Source: Gnetum montanum
Taxonomy: Eukaryota; Streptophyta; Gnetopsida; Gnetales; Gnetaceae
Length of the DNA stretch: 57,165 bases
Assembly (NCBI GenBank): GCA_015680685.1
Contig: MNCI01037641.1
Coordinates: 160,120-217,284 of the forward strand
Direction: 5' to 3'
The number at the start of each line of letters is the position of its first letter. The first letter of the stretch is position 1. This document shows, one piece after another, positions 11,601-22,267 of the stretch. Below the pieces are notes generated by a model that saw only the letters and a program-made list of their open reading frames with translations, made no database searches and was not told the DNA's origin. A program made the position numbers and the translations under genes.

Positions 11601-12942
11601 TTTTTGGTGTAATAAATGAACAAGTGCCTACTGAAACTACATGATATGATGGAATCCTCACTTATCTTCTCACTTAGGAGATGCCACAAGAGTTAGACCA
11701 CAAGAAGAAACAATAGTTTCTTCATTAGGTAAAATGCTTCATGAAGATTAATGGACACCTTTACAAAATATGCGCTTATGGCCTAGGTTGTTGGTATGTT
11801 CCTGATGTTGATCAACTGCATGTTCTTTGAGATGCTCACAAGGATTCTTGTGGGGGCCATTATGTAGGGAGATACATTATCATTTAGATCTTGATGGTAG
11901 GGTAGTATTGGCCAAAAATCTTTAGTGACATCCACTAATTTGTTTGCTCTTGTGAATGTTATCAACGAGATGGTTGGATGATTGCTCGAATGGAGGGGCC
12001 TTAGAAATGGATCCAACCACTAGAACCCTTCAATATCTAGGGCATTGAGTTCATGGGTCCCATCACACTCATGTCAAATGAAAAGATATACATAATAGTT
12101 TCTATTGACTATTGTACAAAATAGGTAGAAGTAGCAACTGTTATCGATTGTAAATCTTTCATTGCTACTTGATTTGTACATAAAAATGTTGTAAATAGGT
12201 TTGGTGTTCCACATGCACTGACTACTGACAATGGTACTCATTTTACAAGTGCTACTTTTTGCAAGCTCATGTAACACTTGGGGTTTGAACATAAATTAAC
12301 AACACCTTACCACCCCCAAGCCAATGGTCAAGTAAAGGTTACCAATTTAGAGATCACTAAGATCTTAACTAGAACAATAAGCAAATATAGGAGAGACTAG
12401 AGTACAAAACTCAATTATTCCCTTTGGGCCTATCACTCCACATGAAACCTCCCTATAGGCTACTCTCCCTATGAGCTGGTGTATAGAAAATTACCAACTC
12501 TTCCGATTCAATTTGAGGTTTGTACACTTTCAACAGCCTATGACCTAAATCTTGAACTTAGCTTAGCACATAAAGAAAGATTGATCAACCTTAACATACT
12601 GGATGAGAAAATATTGGTGGCCCTATCATTGAATGAAGTGCACAAGGCATTTAATTAAAAATGACATGACTTTAAAATAAGGAAAGTCAAATTTCAACCT
12701 AGAGACAAGGTCCTTTACTAGAATCCCATACATGTCCCTCAAAAGACTGAGTTCCAAACATTATGGGAAGGACCTTACATTATTTATGAAACATTTTCTT
12801 CTAGGCTCATGTTAATTTAGAAACATGAGAGTCTAAATAAGAAGCAACTGGTTAACATGCAACAACTCAAACCTTTCCATGAGCCTAAGCAAGCCAGTGT
12901 AAGCAACACCTCATTAGATGGACAACCACACTCAATTTTTTG
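11601..12942 (+). pseudogene. Athila-B integrase (decayed)
   Basis: A zinc-binding segment near 11830-11990 (GGHYVGRY, then a CSCECYQR cysteine cluster) is followed by the catalytic core. The first Asp position reads GIEFMGP (E for D), the second is present in TTDNGTHF, and PYHPQANGQV precedes an NLEI segment. WAYHST, NLPIGYSPYELVY and a C-terminal FQPRDKVLY, LWEGPY segment follow, ending at TGA 12942. It would insert the cDNA into the genome. Roughly a dozen in-frame stops, nearly all TAG, are spread over an otherwise continuous frame. Confidence 0.85.
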
Positions 12943-14492
12943 AATCTCCTCCTTTCAACTTAGTCATGGGGGAGATGGTCATCCATGCTAATCAATTAAA
13001 TTGGCTCCTTATTTTTTTCCACTTTTTTTATTTTACACCTTCTTCATTTTTATACCTTTTTGTTTTACACTTTATTGTTTTTCTTAATTTCTGTTTTACA
13101 ACATCATTAGTACATTTTATCTTTCTTGAAAAGTTTCCAATTTCCTTTATATTTTACTTTATTTTGATGTGAATTTTTCTTATTTTCAAATAAAGTGCTT
13201 TGTTTTCAACAAGACATAGTGATGTTGTAGCTATTAGCTAATGGTGGTTTATACTTAATGTTTTTGATTGCTAATGTCTAGTTTCTATTTTTGAATTTTG
13301 ATGATTGATGACTAAGGCATGGTTTCTTTTTCATGGAATAGGTAGTGAATCCACGTCATCCATCCATCCATAAACTCTACGATCTTCCTGGTGTTGGAAA
13401 TATGAGGTCCCTTTTCATTAATGAAACTTTAACGAACCTGTAACTTTGGTAGTTTCCAAACTTGGGACATATTCAAAGGTTTGAAAAGGGTATAACTTCA
13501 AGAGGATTCAATGCTCTCTGTACCTATCTACTTACTTAAGTGTAATTTTGTTTTCATGGTTCTCTTATTGTTCTATGTTGACCAATAATAGGAAGTTAAT
13601 AAGTCTTTGCATGATGTGGTTCCCATCCAAAAATCCATAGACATAGCAAATTCAAAAAAAAAAACATAATGAAAATTCAAAGTAGACCCCTTAGATAAAA
13701 TAACAGGCTATAAGCACTAGTTATTTGACTAAAAAGACATGTTACCCATGCCTGAGGGTCCCCCTCTAACTAAGTCCCTTTCTCACTTCCTACTTCTTTT
13801 TTCTTCTTAAATAAGGAATGGTGATTGATTTGTGGGAACATTTTTGTATCTCAAGGGGATGATTTGGTCTTAGAGTAATGATGCAAAGTCACTAAAAGTG
13901 GTTGGTTTTGATTTGGACTAAGGATGGACTTTATCAGGTCATTTAACCATAAGATCTATAAGGGACTTCGTGTGACATAATTTGGAACTCCATTTCATCT
14001 TCTCTCTCATCCATTAATGCTTTTCATAACTTACCTTACTGTTGGTTTCCATGTCTTTTTTTGATGTGTTGAAATTATTAGGTAGATTCTTCCAAATTCA
14101 TTCCTTAACTTTTTAGAACCATTAATCAACTATGGGGTCCACAGGCTCCTTGGTTTAAAGATATGCAAGGGAAAAAAGGGCATAAGCCTGCTATGGGAAG
14201 GATCCACTTGCATGTCTCTTAGTTGGATTACTTAAGTTCCTTACCCTTAGGTATTTTCCCAATCAAATCTTTGGTGTGCTCCATCATGCATCCAACTATG
14301 TGCTCTTTAAGGTATTTTTCTCCAAAATTTCATTTTCCAAGTCAATTCTACATTTTTATAAATTTCTTAGCCCTCTTCTAATGTTTTCATCATGTTTACA
14401 ACTTTTTTTGCTCTCCATAGACTCCAATTTCATGCAAGAGCTCATATTTTTTGAGATATTCAATGTGAACATTTTTCCACTATGGCTCCATC
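12943..14492 (+). other. Athila-B 3' non-coding region
   Basis: T-rich, no gene called. It is homologous to 17500-18730 of element C: a block with AAAAGGGCATA and GGGAAGGATCCACTTG at 14170-14210 pairs with AAAAGGGCATT and GGGAGGATCCACTTG at 18400-18440, and other blocks align in the same order. The hydrophobic ORF at 12918-13172 begins inside integrase and runs into T-rich sequence; it is not convincing as an envelope protein. Confidence 0.6.
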
Positions 14493-14497
14493 GATGG
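14493..14497. other. Target site duplication GATGG, left copy (element C)
   Basis: GATGG abuts the TGATGAG start of the element C LTR and recurs directly after its CTCATCA end at 18813-18817. Confidence 0.8.
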
Positions 14498-14578
14498 TGA
14501 TGAGACGTGATTCGCATAGGCCATGATATCGCGTCATCCCTACGATATCGCGTACGTGATATCGGAGTCCGCCACCAT

Positions 14579-14590
14579 ATCTATAAATAA
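14579..14590 (+). promoter_or_regulatory. LTR TATA box (element C)
   Basis: TCTATAAATAAG lies about 80 bases into the LTR, just after the CpG-rich GATATC block, and about 170 bases before an AATAAA polyadenylation signal. The arrangement fits a compact U3-R. Confidence 0.6.
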
Positions 14591-14896
14591 GAGGTGGCTC
14601 TCCCTTGTTTGGGATCCCAGTTTTAGAGTAGCGAAGCTCTGGCAGTTTGATCCCTCCAGAGTTAGATTTTTTTCCATGTCTACCCGTAGTGTGGTGAATG
14701 TAATTGTACGGTGTCTTTATTCGAGTGTGCCGTACTTGGATACGCACATGACCTGCAATAAAAATCGAGATTACTTCATCATTGCTGCATTCACTTTGTT
14801 ATTTATTTAATGTTATTTACTGTTTTCTCTCTCTCACCCTTAAACTCCTAGAACACGGAATGAGTACGACTTGATTACAAGCATTTAAGTGTGACT

Positions 14897-15029
14897 GCTT
14901 GGTAGCCCAGTGGTGTAGCTAGGATCTACGCTTGGTAACCCAGTGGCGTATCAGGGATCTGCGCTTGGTAATCCCAGTGGCATGCCTAGGATCTAAGCTT
15001 GGTAGTCGCAGTGGTAGTCCTGCACGAAG
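14897..15029 (+). repeat. 33-bp tandem repeat, four units, inside LTR
   Basis: Four consecutive copies begin GCTTGGTA at 14897, 14930, 14963 and 14997, each followed by a CCCAGTGG-like word and, in three, GGATCTRC. Unit length is 33-34 bases; the last is the most diverged. They lie in the transcribed part of the LTR. Confidence 0.85.
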
Positions 15030-15339
15030 TCCAAGATGTGTACGATTGATCAAGGAATCGATTGCTCGTCACACCTAGACTAGATTAGGCTTAGCTTAGT
15101 TAATATTCTTTTCCCTTGCCTTCAGGAGTAGCATTTAGATTAGGAAACACATCATACACCTCATATGGACTAAACCATACGTGACAAATGCAATACTAGT
15201 CCAGGTGGGAAGACAGTGAACTGCGACCTAAGGATAACTATCTAGGTGCCACAACTAGTCCATCTACCGAGTTCGACCGGATCACGCGTGCGATGCTCGT
15301 TTCTTATGGTTGAGTGTAGGGGTACCTCGCCACTCATCA

Positions 15340-15436
15340 NNNNNNNNNNNNNNNNNNNNNNNNNNNNNNNNNNNNNNNNNNNNNNNNNNNNNNNNNNNNN
15401 NNNNNNNNNNNNNNNNNNNNNNNNNNNNNNNNNNNN
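15340..15436. other. Assembly gap, 97 N
   Basis: All bases are N. It begins immediately after the last base of the LTR (CTCATCA), so the primer site and the start of the element C leader are missing. Reading frames drawn across it have no meaning. Confidence 0.99.
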
Positions 15437-17384
15437 CCACACTTAGTGAGGAAGTTTATTGGAGAACCAACGAACTATATAACGATGAAGATTGGAGTAC
15501 GCAAGCTGAAGTGGGAGTTTCCTATAAGCATGAACAAAAACAACGTCATCGCAATGCACGAAAGCCTAACTTACCCAATGACGATGAATCCCCACTGGCC
15601 AGTACAAGCTTAATGCAAATACAAGAGGCTGTTTGAATCTCACGTAGGTATCGTAAAGAGAGCCGACTACCCAGGCTCGATTTAAATAACTTTCCAAAAT
15701 TTTCAGGAGGCTATGACTTAGATTCGCATAAACATTTACTAGCCTTCTACGATGCCTGCACATGGAATAACATTGATAACAGTTGGAAAAAACTTAAGCT
15801 CTTTCCTATGACACTCGTTGACCAAGCTAAAGTATGGTATAGATCATTAAAACCAAATTCAATACGACGCTGGTCAACAATGGTAGAGGTCTTTAACGAA
15901 AAATATCAAACCTACGCAAGAGTGTCAACCTTGAGGAAACAAATCCAAGAGTGGAAAAGAGAAAAACATGAACCCTTGGACATGGCCTTAGAAAGATATT
16001 ATGCACTGTTAAAAAACTGTCCAGGCCATGGGTTTTCCAAGGAAAGGCTAATGTACCATATCATTGATGGGCTACGTAATGAAACAAGAGAGACCTTAGG
16101 AACATATGCCCAAGGTCAACTATACAACCTACAAACCCATCAAATCCAAGAGCTTATTAAGTGGGTAGCAAAAGAAGAAGGAGAATTAGCTACATGGGAG
16201 AATGTTGAAAAACATCAACGGGACCAAAATATTAACTCAACAAAGGTCCATGATCATAACAAGGAGATATCAACAAATCTCAAGGTGGAACATCTTTGCC
16301 AATACAAAAATCATTACAAGAAGCTGAGGCAAAGATCAATAAGATGTTGGAATGGATGAATCAAAGGTGTGGAGAATTTATCAACACCATTGGAGATATA
16401 GTTTTGATAACCCAAGAAGCAGGAAAAAATAGTAGACATTCGGAAAAGAAGAATAAAGGGAATAAGTGCTCAACTGCCAATCATACATATGAATGCAACA
16501 TATGCCTGTACGATCACCCCAAGGGTCAATGCCCAATATTGTTACATCTACATGAGCATTGAGGAAACACGCTACATCCAGAGTTCGTACAGAGGTACTG
16601 TGTTCGGTCACAGTGGCAACAATCCCAGTCGTGGGGGAGACCACCCTTAGACTAGAGGCACCCTTCACATTTTCCAAATTCAAATGCTTATCACGTTCAA
16701 CATCTTGTTTCTCCATTCGGGCCACCATACTCTATCTCACCACAATACCATTCTCCACAACACTATCAACCCATACCTCCAACACAACCACCACCTTGTG
16801 CACCTTATACTCCTCCTAGCTTTCAACATTCTCATCCTTTCCCTCCTTCCACAGTGCCACCAACTGTTCCTAAGGTGTTTGTACCACCGCAACCCACGAA
16901 CAACACTTGTGTTGCTGCTACTAACAGCAGTGAAGAGCCTCCTCAACATCAAAGGCATCCTTTCTTTAAACACGGCCATAGGACGGTATAACATAAATCT
17001 GAGGCCACTGCATCTTCCAACCCAGCACAAGTCCAACCCTGTGGTGCACCCTTACCTTCAAACCCAGTGCCTCATGTAACTTCATTAGGGCCACCAGCTA
17101 ACACTCCAACAAACATACAACCCAATGAACGCAACCATGGGAGGCATCATCCTCATCCCTGCATACCATCTAATGGTCCTAAACATCATAGTGGGTCAAC
17201 TCGTTATCCAGGAACTACATCGTATGAAGTGCCCCACTGTGTTTATTATAAAGTGTGTGAAATCCAAGGGGATAAGTATGGACCGATTTCAATATTTCCA
17301 ATATGCAAGGATCCTCATTCTTCATTTATTAATCCTTGCCATACTCAACCATTTAGTTATGGGGGTAATCCCCCATTTCAATAA
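15437..17384 (+). pseudogene. Element C gag (nearly intact, few breaks)
   Basis: Capsid region with FPKFSGGYDLD near 15695, LVDQAKVWYRSLKPNSIRRW (15811-15870), EKYQTYARVSTLRKQIQEW, HEPLDMALERYYALLKNC and THQIQELIKWVAKEEGEL. An open frame covers 15808-16359. A shift near 16290 moves the frame to 16296-16562, which holds the zinc finger CNICLYDHPKGQC (CX2CX3HX4C). A long Pro/Thr/Ser/His-rich tail follows to 17384. An upstream TGA at about 15634 separates the N-terminal part. It would form capsids, probably shared with full Athila relatives. It is far better preserved than the Athila-B gag at 7240-8580. Confidence 0.85.
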
Positions 17385-17397
17385 CAAGAAGGATTAA

Positions 17398-18731
17398 TAA
17401 ATATTTTTCATTTTCTTTAATTTTTTAACTTTTTGTTCTTCAGTTTTTCATTTTTTAACTTTTTTTTTTATTTTTCTGTGTGTTTTGTATTTTCATGTTT
17501 GTGTAAGTAATATCATCTACGAATAAAACACTCATGTGGATCATTGGTTGAGGTGTGTTTTATGTTATTAAGTCATGAGTGATCAATTATTTGAAACAGT
17601 GAGCCCACAACATCCACTCATCCACTCTATAAATAAGAGGGTCTGTTCGAGGGTACAATGATATTCTTGAAATTTATAAACTTAAAATTAATTTTGTGTT
17701 CATTGTACCTAGAATGAAGAAGGATGAACCAAGAGGGAATGATTAGGGTGTGACATCAAGGGGACTTGTGGATTCTCTTTAGTGACATCTATGGGAGTTA
17801 CATGCAATATGGTTGTACTACGATCCTTGTAGATCTAACGAAAATGGGAGTAAGAGTAATCAAAAGGGCACTCAAAAATCAAACGCTGTTCTTGGGGGTT
17901 CCACTGGAAAGACATGCACCCATGCCTGAAGGTTGGCAGCTTCTCTAGATTCAGTCAAGTGAAAAAAAAAGAGAAAGAGAAAAGAAAAAGAAAGTTCCAT
18001 AAAACAAAAATCACTCCTCCCTTGTACTAAATGTCAAGTGATCATACGCCTTGTTGTTATGGTACTCTCATAGTTGTTCACCATTGGATGAAACCATGCG
18101 ATGTCACTGATTAGAAGGATGGACTTTGTCCTGATCTTGGAACGATGGGTTAATGAAACATTAATCATGCTTTACACGTAGGATTTATTGTGCCCTAGGT
18201 CATTTACCTCATGCCCCGCTCTCTACAATCCCTTTCTATAGTTCATCTCATCTTATTGTTCATGTAATTGTAGCTCGTGTCCCGTGTAGCATAGAATTTT
18301 CATCTTATTCTAGTGATATTTACATGTGTGTGTTTTGTGGAGTTAGTGTGGATTACATTTAACCCTTCTAGTGCCCATGGACACTTTAAGTGTGGTTACA
18401 AAAGGGCATTATAGGTTGAAACCTGCTTTGGGGAGGATCCACTTGTGTAATTTTTTGTAATCTTCATTAATTCTCTAGCTAGAACACACAATTTCATACC
18501 CTCAGCTTAATTTTCATAATTTTCTTTCCCGATTATTATCCCTCAAAATTTTAACGTTTCAATGTACCATTACATTTCCTTTTCTTCATAACTGCCAAAT
18601 TTTTAATTGCTAAATTCACATCATTATCATTACGAGTGCCTCTCCAATCCATGTAATTACCCTTGAAGATATTAATCCTTGCTAATGTCCTCAATTTACA
18701 CCATTAATTTCAAGAAAATCATCAAAAATTT
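17398..18731 (+). other. Element C 3' non-coding region
   Basis: T-rich at first (17400-17500), then unique sequence aligned in blocks with Athila-B 13200-14490. No pol remnants are seen. The small ORF at 17766-17948 has no recognisable family and no counterpart in Athila-B, so it is not called. Confidence 0.6.
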
Positions 18732-18798
18732 GTACCCCTACACTCAACCATACTAATGTATGGTATAGATCATTTCATATGGTTGAGTGTAGGGGTAC
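18732..18798. repeat. Inverted repeat at the broken 3' LTR
   Basis: A perfect 21-base inverted repeat: arm one at 18732-18752, arm two at 18778-18798, 25-base spacer. Arm two is part of the LTR end; arm one is the same LTR sequence inverted. The spacer contains GTATGGTATAGATCATT, an exact 17-base copy of gag sequence at 15832-15848. Confidence 0.9.
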
Positions 18799-18812
18799 CT
18801 CGCCACTCATCA
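18778..18812 (+). repeat. Element C 3' LTR remnant (last 35 bases)
   Basis: Identical to the last 35 bases of the 5' LTR (15305-15339), ending CTCATCA. The remaining roughly 800 bases of the 3' LTR are absent. GATGG follows at 18813-18817, so the outer border is the original insertion border. Confidence 0.88.
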
Positions 18813-18817
18813 GATGG
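18813..18817. other. Target site duplication GATGG, right copy (element C)
   Basis: Matches 14493-14497 exactly. From here the sequence is Athila-B again. Confidence 0.8.
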
Positions 18818-19324
18818 GATCCTGTATATGCATATGATACAACCCCATTGATGCGATCCCATTTACATAAGGCAAAAATGCCTATAAATACATGTGAACA
18901 CAAGAAATTTTTGCATTTTCTCATAAATGAGGGGGAAGTTTTTGAATTTTTCAAAGCCCAACACATTCCAAGAGTCATATCTTCCTAATTTTTTGTTTGA
19001 TTCACTTCAATTTTCTACCTTGTAGCTATCAAAGGCAAGCTCTTTGTTGTGGGGGCCACAAACCTTAAGTTTTTTATGAAAAAATATTTGGAAAAATTTC
19101 TAACTCCCACAAAGGTTTAACGAAGAAATCAATGTGAAAACATAAATTTATGATATTTATCTTTCCAACAAGCTCTGGTGATATTTGAAGTTAAAAATCA
19201 TCAAAATAATGATAAAATAATTAACCTACCATGGTCCAAACTTAGCCTAAGTTTAACTACCCAATGAGACAAGGTACTAAAATGTTTGAAGTTACACATT
19301 GAATGCTAATCCTTGGTTATGTTA
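18818..19324 (+). other. Athila-B region before the downstream ORF, possible internal promoter at 18883-18890
   Basis: Non-coding. An 8-base inverted pair ATGGGATC/GATCCCAT spans the element C insertion point and about 18862. A clean TATAAATA lies at 18883-18890, about 440 bases before the downstream ORF begins. It could drive a separate transcript for that ORF, but only the box and the distance support this. Confidence 0.35.
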
Positions 19325-22045
19325 TGACCATAGATGACACCGAAAAGAATGCATGCATAGGAAGGATGACCATCCCAACAAAGGGACAAATGGCTAGGAA
19401 TAGGAAGGGGCCAAGAATAGCCACATGAGCAAGTAGAGACCTAAGGGACCTCTTCAAAAGGAGCTCAAAGTAGAATTTGTTTGATAGATTCCTAAAGAAG
19501 TGGCCACAATAAAACAGTCTCACCAAGATGAGGCACTTGAGCCTAAACCAAACCTTAAGGTCACCTAGGCAGAGGCCTACCTCAAGCAGATCATGAACAA
19601 GGAGGTCCAAAAATCTATGCTCTAAGAGTTAAAATTTGGACCTTTCTTGGAGTTTGCACCTCTATAATTTAAAGCTCAATCGTAGAACTCTACCATGTGG
19701 CCCACAATCACTTTCAGCAGGGAGTGGTACATGGGAGAGTTATACCTATTCTGGAATAATTGGTAAGCTAATTCAATGGTCAAGATCAAGGACATTTCAA
19801 TGTCCTACTTGGTGAAAGCCATTACAGAGGCCCTTGGGTTACCAAAAAATGGGAAAAATTTAGCAGAGATTCTAATTTAGGTAGATCTTGATGTAAAGAA
19901 GGAATGGGGACAATGGTGTTATGGAGTCGACCACAAGGAGTTTGGTGCACTAACCATGGTAGAGCATGCATACTTTAAGATTCCTACCTTCCACCTCAAT
20001 TCCATGGTGAGACCAAGCAAGATTAGAGCCTTCTTCGCCCATGCATGTTTTTCTCTAAGCAATAGATTCCCAATCAACCTTGCATAGTTGATCTATCTTT
20101 AGATAGAGAAGTAGTTTAAAGAAAATGAACATGGAAGGAAGACACTCCCCTTTGCATGTCTCATCTGGAAATTATGCAAGAGGAGAGGCATAACACACTA
20201 TACAAATGATGTTGTTTGACATGCTCTTTCTACTTCTTGGGTAGAGATGATGAAGAAAAAGATGTCTATTAAGGTCATCCAAGAAGAGGAGTAGAAACCA
20301 CCACCTACTCATAAAACAACACGAGAGTCCTATGGTACCCTTAAGCACATGCGTGAGGTCTAAGAGCAGCTATCATGAGAGTAGGAGTAACAAGTAGGAA
20401 TGAGTGATGGTGATCCATCTATGTATCACCCAGCGATGAGCTACCTCAATGAAGTGGCTCAAACTATCAGCCACATGGAAGGAGGTGGATCAATTTTCTT
20501 AGCCAAAAGAACATAGCTACCCATAAGATCAAATCCTAATGCCTAAGAGGTAATGGTATCTCTTTCTCAGTAGTAGTAATTCCCAGAAATCTTTGGCAAT
20601 GTTGCTACCTTTTTAGTGCTTCTAGAGGAGGGTGAGGGGGTAATTGTCCTAGTGATGCAGCACCATGGGTAGGAGACATCTGTACTAGAAATTTCTGCAC
20701 TTAGAGATGTGTAGATGTTCACAAGAATCCTTAGTGGAAAATTGAGTGTAGCCCAGCATGAGAAGTTGCTAGATAATCTAGTGGGAACTGGGTAATCAAT
20801 TTACTTAGATACAATCACTACAATCTACTAGTGGGTAAACTACTAATGGGAAGTTGCTAGATACAATCACTACAATCTACTTAGAGCTACTAGAAGAGAG
20901 GGACAAATGCATCATATTGGAGGAGCAACTTGAAAAATACAGAGCTAAAAACTAACGCTTGACTACAGTGGTTGCTAAATTAAGAGCCCACCTCGCTGAT
21001 CTTGCATTTCTCAACCCTACACTGACACGGCATGAAGCCTTCAAGTAGCCTAAAGACAAGCTCAAAAACATTGAGAATGAGAAGGAGATGACCATATTTA
21101 ACTAGTTTGTGGCCAATGCCAAAACTTACACCATTCTAAAGGACTTGGTCTAGATGAGCCATGAGAATGAAATTTTGACTGCAGAGAATCATCGTTTGCA
21201 AAATGTTGATATGCAGAAGCATTAGATGCAAGATTTTATCCATCAATAATAGGAGTAGCTAGGTAGAGCAAATAATGAATTAAGAAGATTAGTAATTGAA
21301 AATAGAAATCTCTCCATGGAGGAAGTCCAAGCCCTTCACCAAAAATCTATAGTAGAGATGGCCACATGGAGGAATGAGGCTCTCAAATTTGAGAGAGTTA
21401 AGAACCATTACAAAGATCATGTTGGCCTGAAAAAAGAAATCAATGAAAATCACATTTAGATGATGAAGGTGAAAATTAATGAGGCCCTTTAGTAGCTCAA
21501 GGAAAGAGGTGATGTGTGGTAGCTATCTTTGATGGGCTCAATGACTACAACAAAGTGGAGATCCACATGAAAGAGCGACATATTGAGGAGATAATGGAGT
21601 ACATGGAGCTTGCTAATCTTTATTATGCTAATTTGGTAATGCTAACTACTAGTAGGCCATAGTCAAAACTAGAGAAATAAGTGGCCAACTCGTACTTGTT
21701 GTACGAGGTAAAGTTCAAGCCTCACAAAGACACTAAGTAGAAGCTTGAGATTACCAATGTCAAACTTAAGGTTCTCAAAGTGAAGTTCACCAATCAATAA
21801 TCAATTACTGAGAATCTAGCCAAGCAGATAAAGTATTACCAGAAGTTTTGCAATGCACTTAGAGCATTGGATATCAAATATAAACAGTTTGCTACTACAA
21901 TGCCTTGTTTGTGGGATATTTCCATTCTAGCTCACATTTGTGAAGTTGCGTGGACTATCAATGATCCCTACATGCACTTGAAGTAGGAGAAGGTCCTTTG
22001 GATCCTTGGAAGCCTTTGCCACCTAGGATCATTTGATGTTCTCTA
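19325..22045 (+). pseudogene. Athila-B downstream ORF in env slot: N-terminal domain plus long coiled coil (decayed)
   Basis: A single frame can be followed from about 19325 through 20760 with only nonsense changes. It has a basic N-terminus (KELKVEFV, IPKEVATIKQ), then a domain at about 19695-20280 with MWPTITFSREWYMGELYLFW and FGALTMVEHAYFKIPTFHL. From about 20880 to 21980 the sequence is Glu/Lys/Leu/Asn-rich with heptad-like spacing, a likely coiled coil of some 300 residues. A 52-base spaced duplication near 20807-20880 disturbs the frame. Stops are nearly all TAG/TAA/TGA at likely Gln or Arg codons. No signal peptide, fusion peptide or membrane segment is visible, unlike classical Athila env-like ORFs. 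I do not recognise the family. Confidence 0.7.
20807..20880 (+). repeat. Short direct duplication inside the coiled-coil ORF
   Basis: AGATACAATCACTACAATCT occurs at about 20807 and again 52 bases later at about 20859. The preceding GAAGTTGCTAGAT also occurs twice (20762 and 20850). A local tandem duplication with later change. Confidence 0.8.
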
Positions 22046-22267
22046 ACATCTTTGCACCATCTAAAGAATTGTGTTTGTTAATTTTTTCCTAGTGTTCAAT
22101 TTTGTTATCCTAAATACCAAAATTTTGTAATCAATGTAGAATCATACACTCTGGGCATTTAGTTTTTGTTGTGTTGTTTGTGTGTTTGTTATGTATGTCA
22201 ATTATCCCATACCTTCCTAAATTTGGTAAGGAACTTGAGCACAAGGTTTCATTCAGTCATGGGGATA
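22046..22267 (+). other. Athila-B 3' end before LTR
   Basis: Non-coding, T/G-rich (22130-22200). It ends CATGGGGATA directly before the LTR, a weak polypurine tract candidate. Confidence 0.45.

Larger units (their letters stand above)
14498..15339 (+). repeat. Element C 5' LTR
   Basis: Starts TGATGAG, ends CTCATCA, like the Athila-B LTR, but the interior differs. TATA box at about 14579-14590 (TCTATAAATAAG) and an AATAAA signal at about 14757. A CpG-rich block at 14523-14566 repeats GATATCGCG and the palindrome GATATC. Four 33-34-base tandem units lie at 14897-15029. The assembly gap begins at the next base. Confidence 0.85.
14498..18812 (+). mobile_element. Element C: gag-only (TR-GAG-like) Athila derivative nested in Athila-B
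   Basis: One complete LTR (14498-15339), a 97-N gap, an almost complete gag, then directly a 3' non-coding region and a 35-base LTR remnant, flanked by GATGG on both sides. Protease, RT, RNase H and integrase are absent: the sequence passes from gag (17384) to the 3' region with nothing resembling pol. This matches the published idea of terminal-repeat retrotransposons with a GAG domain, which depend on pol from a relative. CpG is much more frequent here than in the surrounding Athila-B, in keeping with a later insertion. Confidence 0.8.

Noticed and set aside
12918-13172. Hydrophobic ORF just after integrase, as an envelope protein
   Set aside because: It overlaps the end of integrase in another frame and its hydrophobicity comes from T-rich non-coding DNA. 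No counterpart was seen in element C.
14460-14810. ORFs of 95 codons on both strands
   Set aside because: They lie inside an LTR, cover each other, and have no family signature. CpG-rich sequence without stops explains them.
15242-15636. ORFs running across the N gap
   Set aside because: The gap has unknown sequence and length, so the frames are meaningless.
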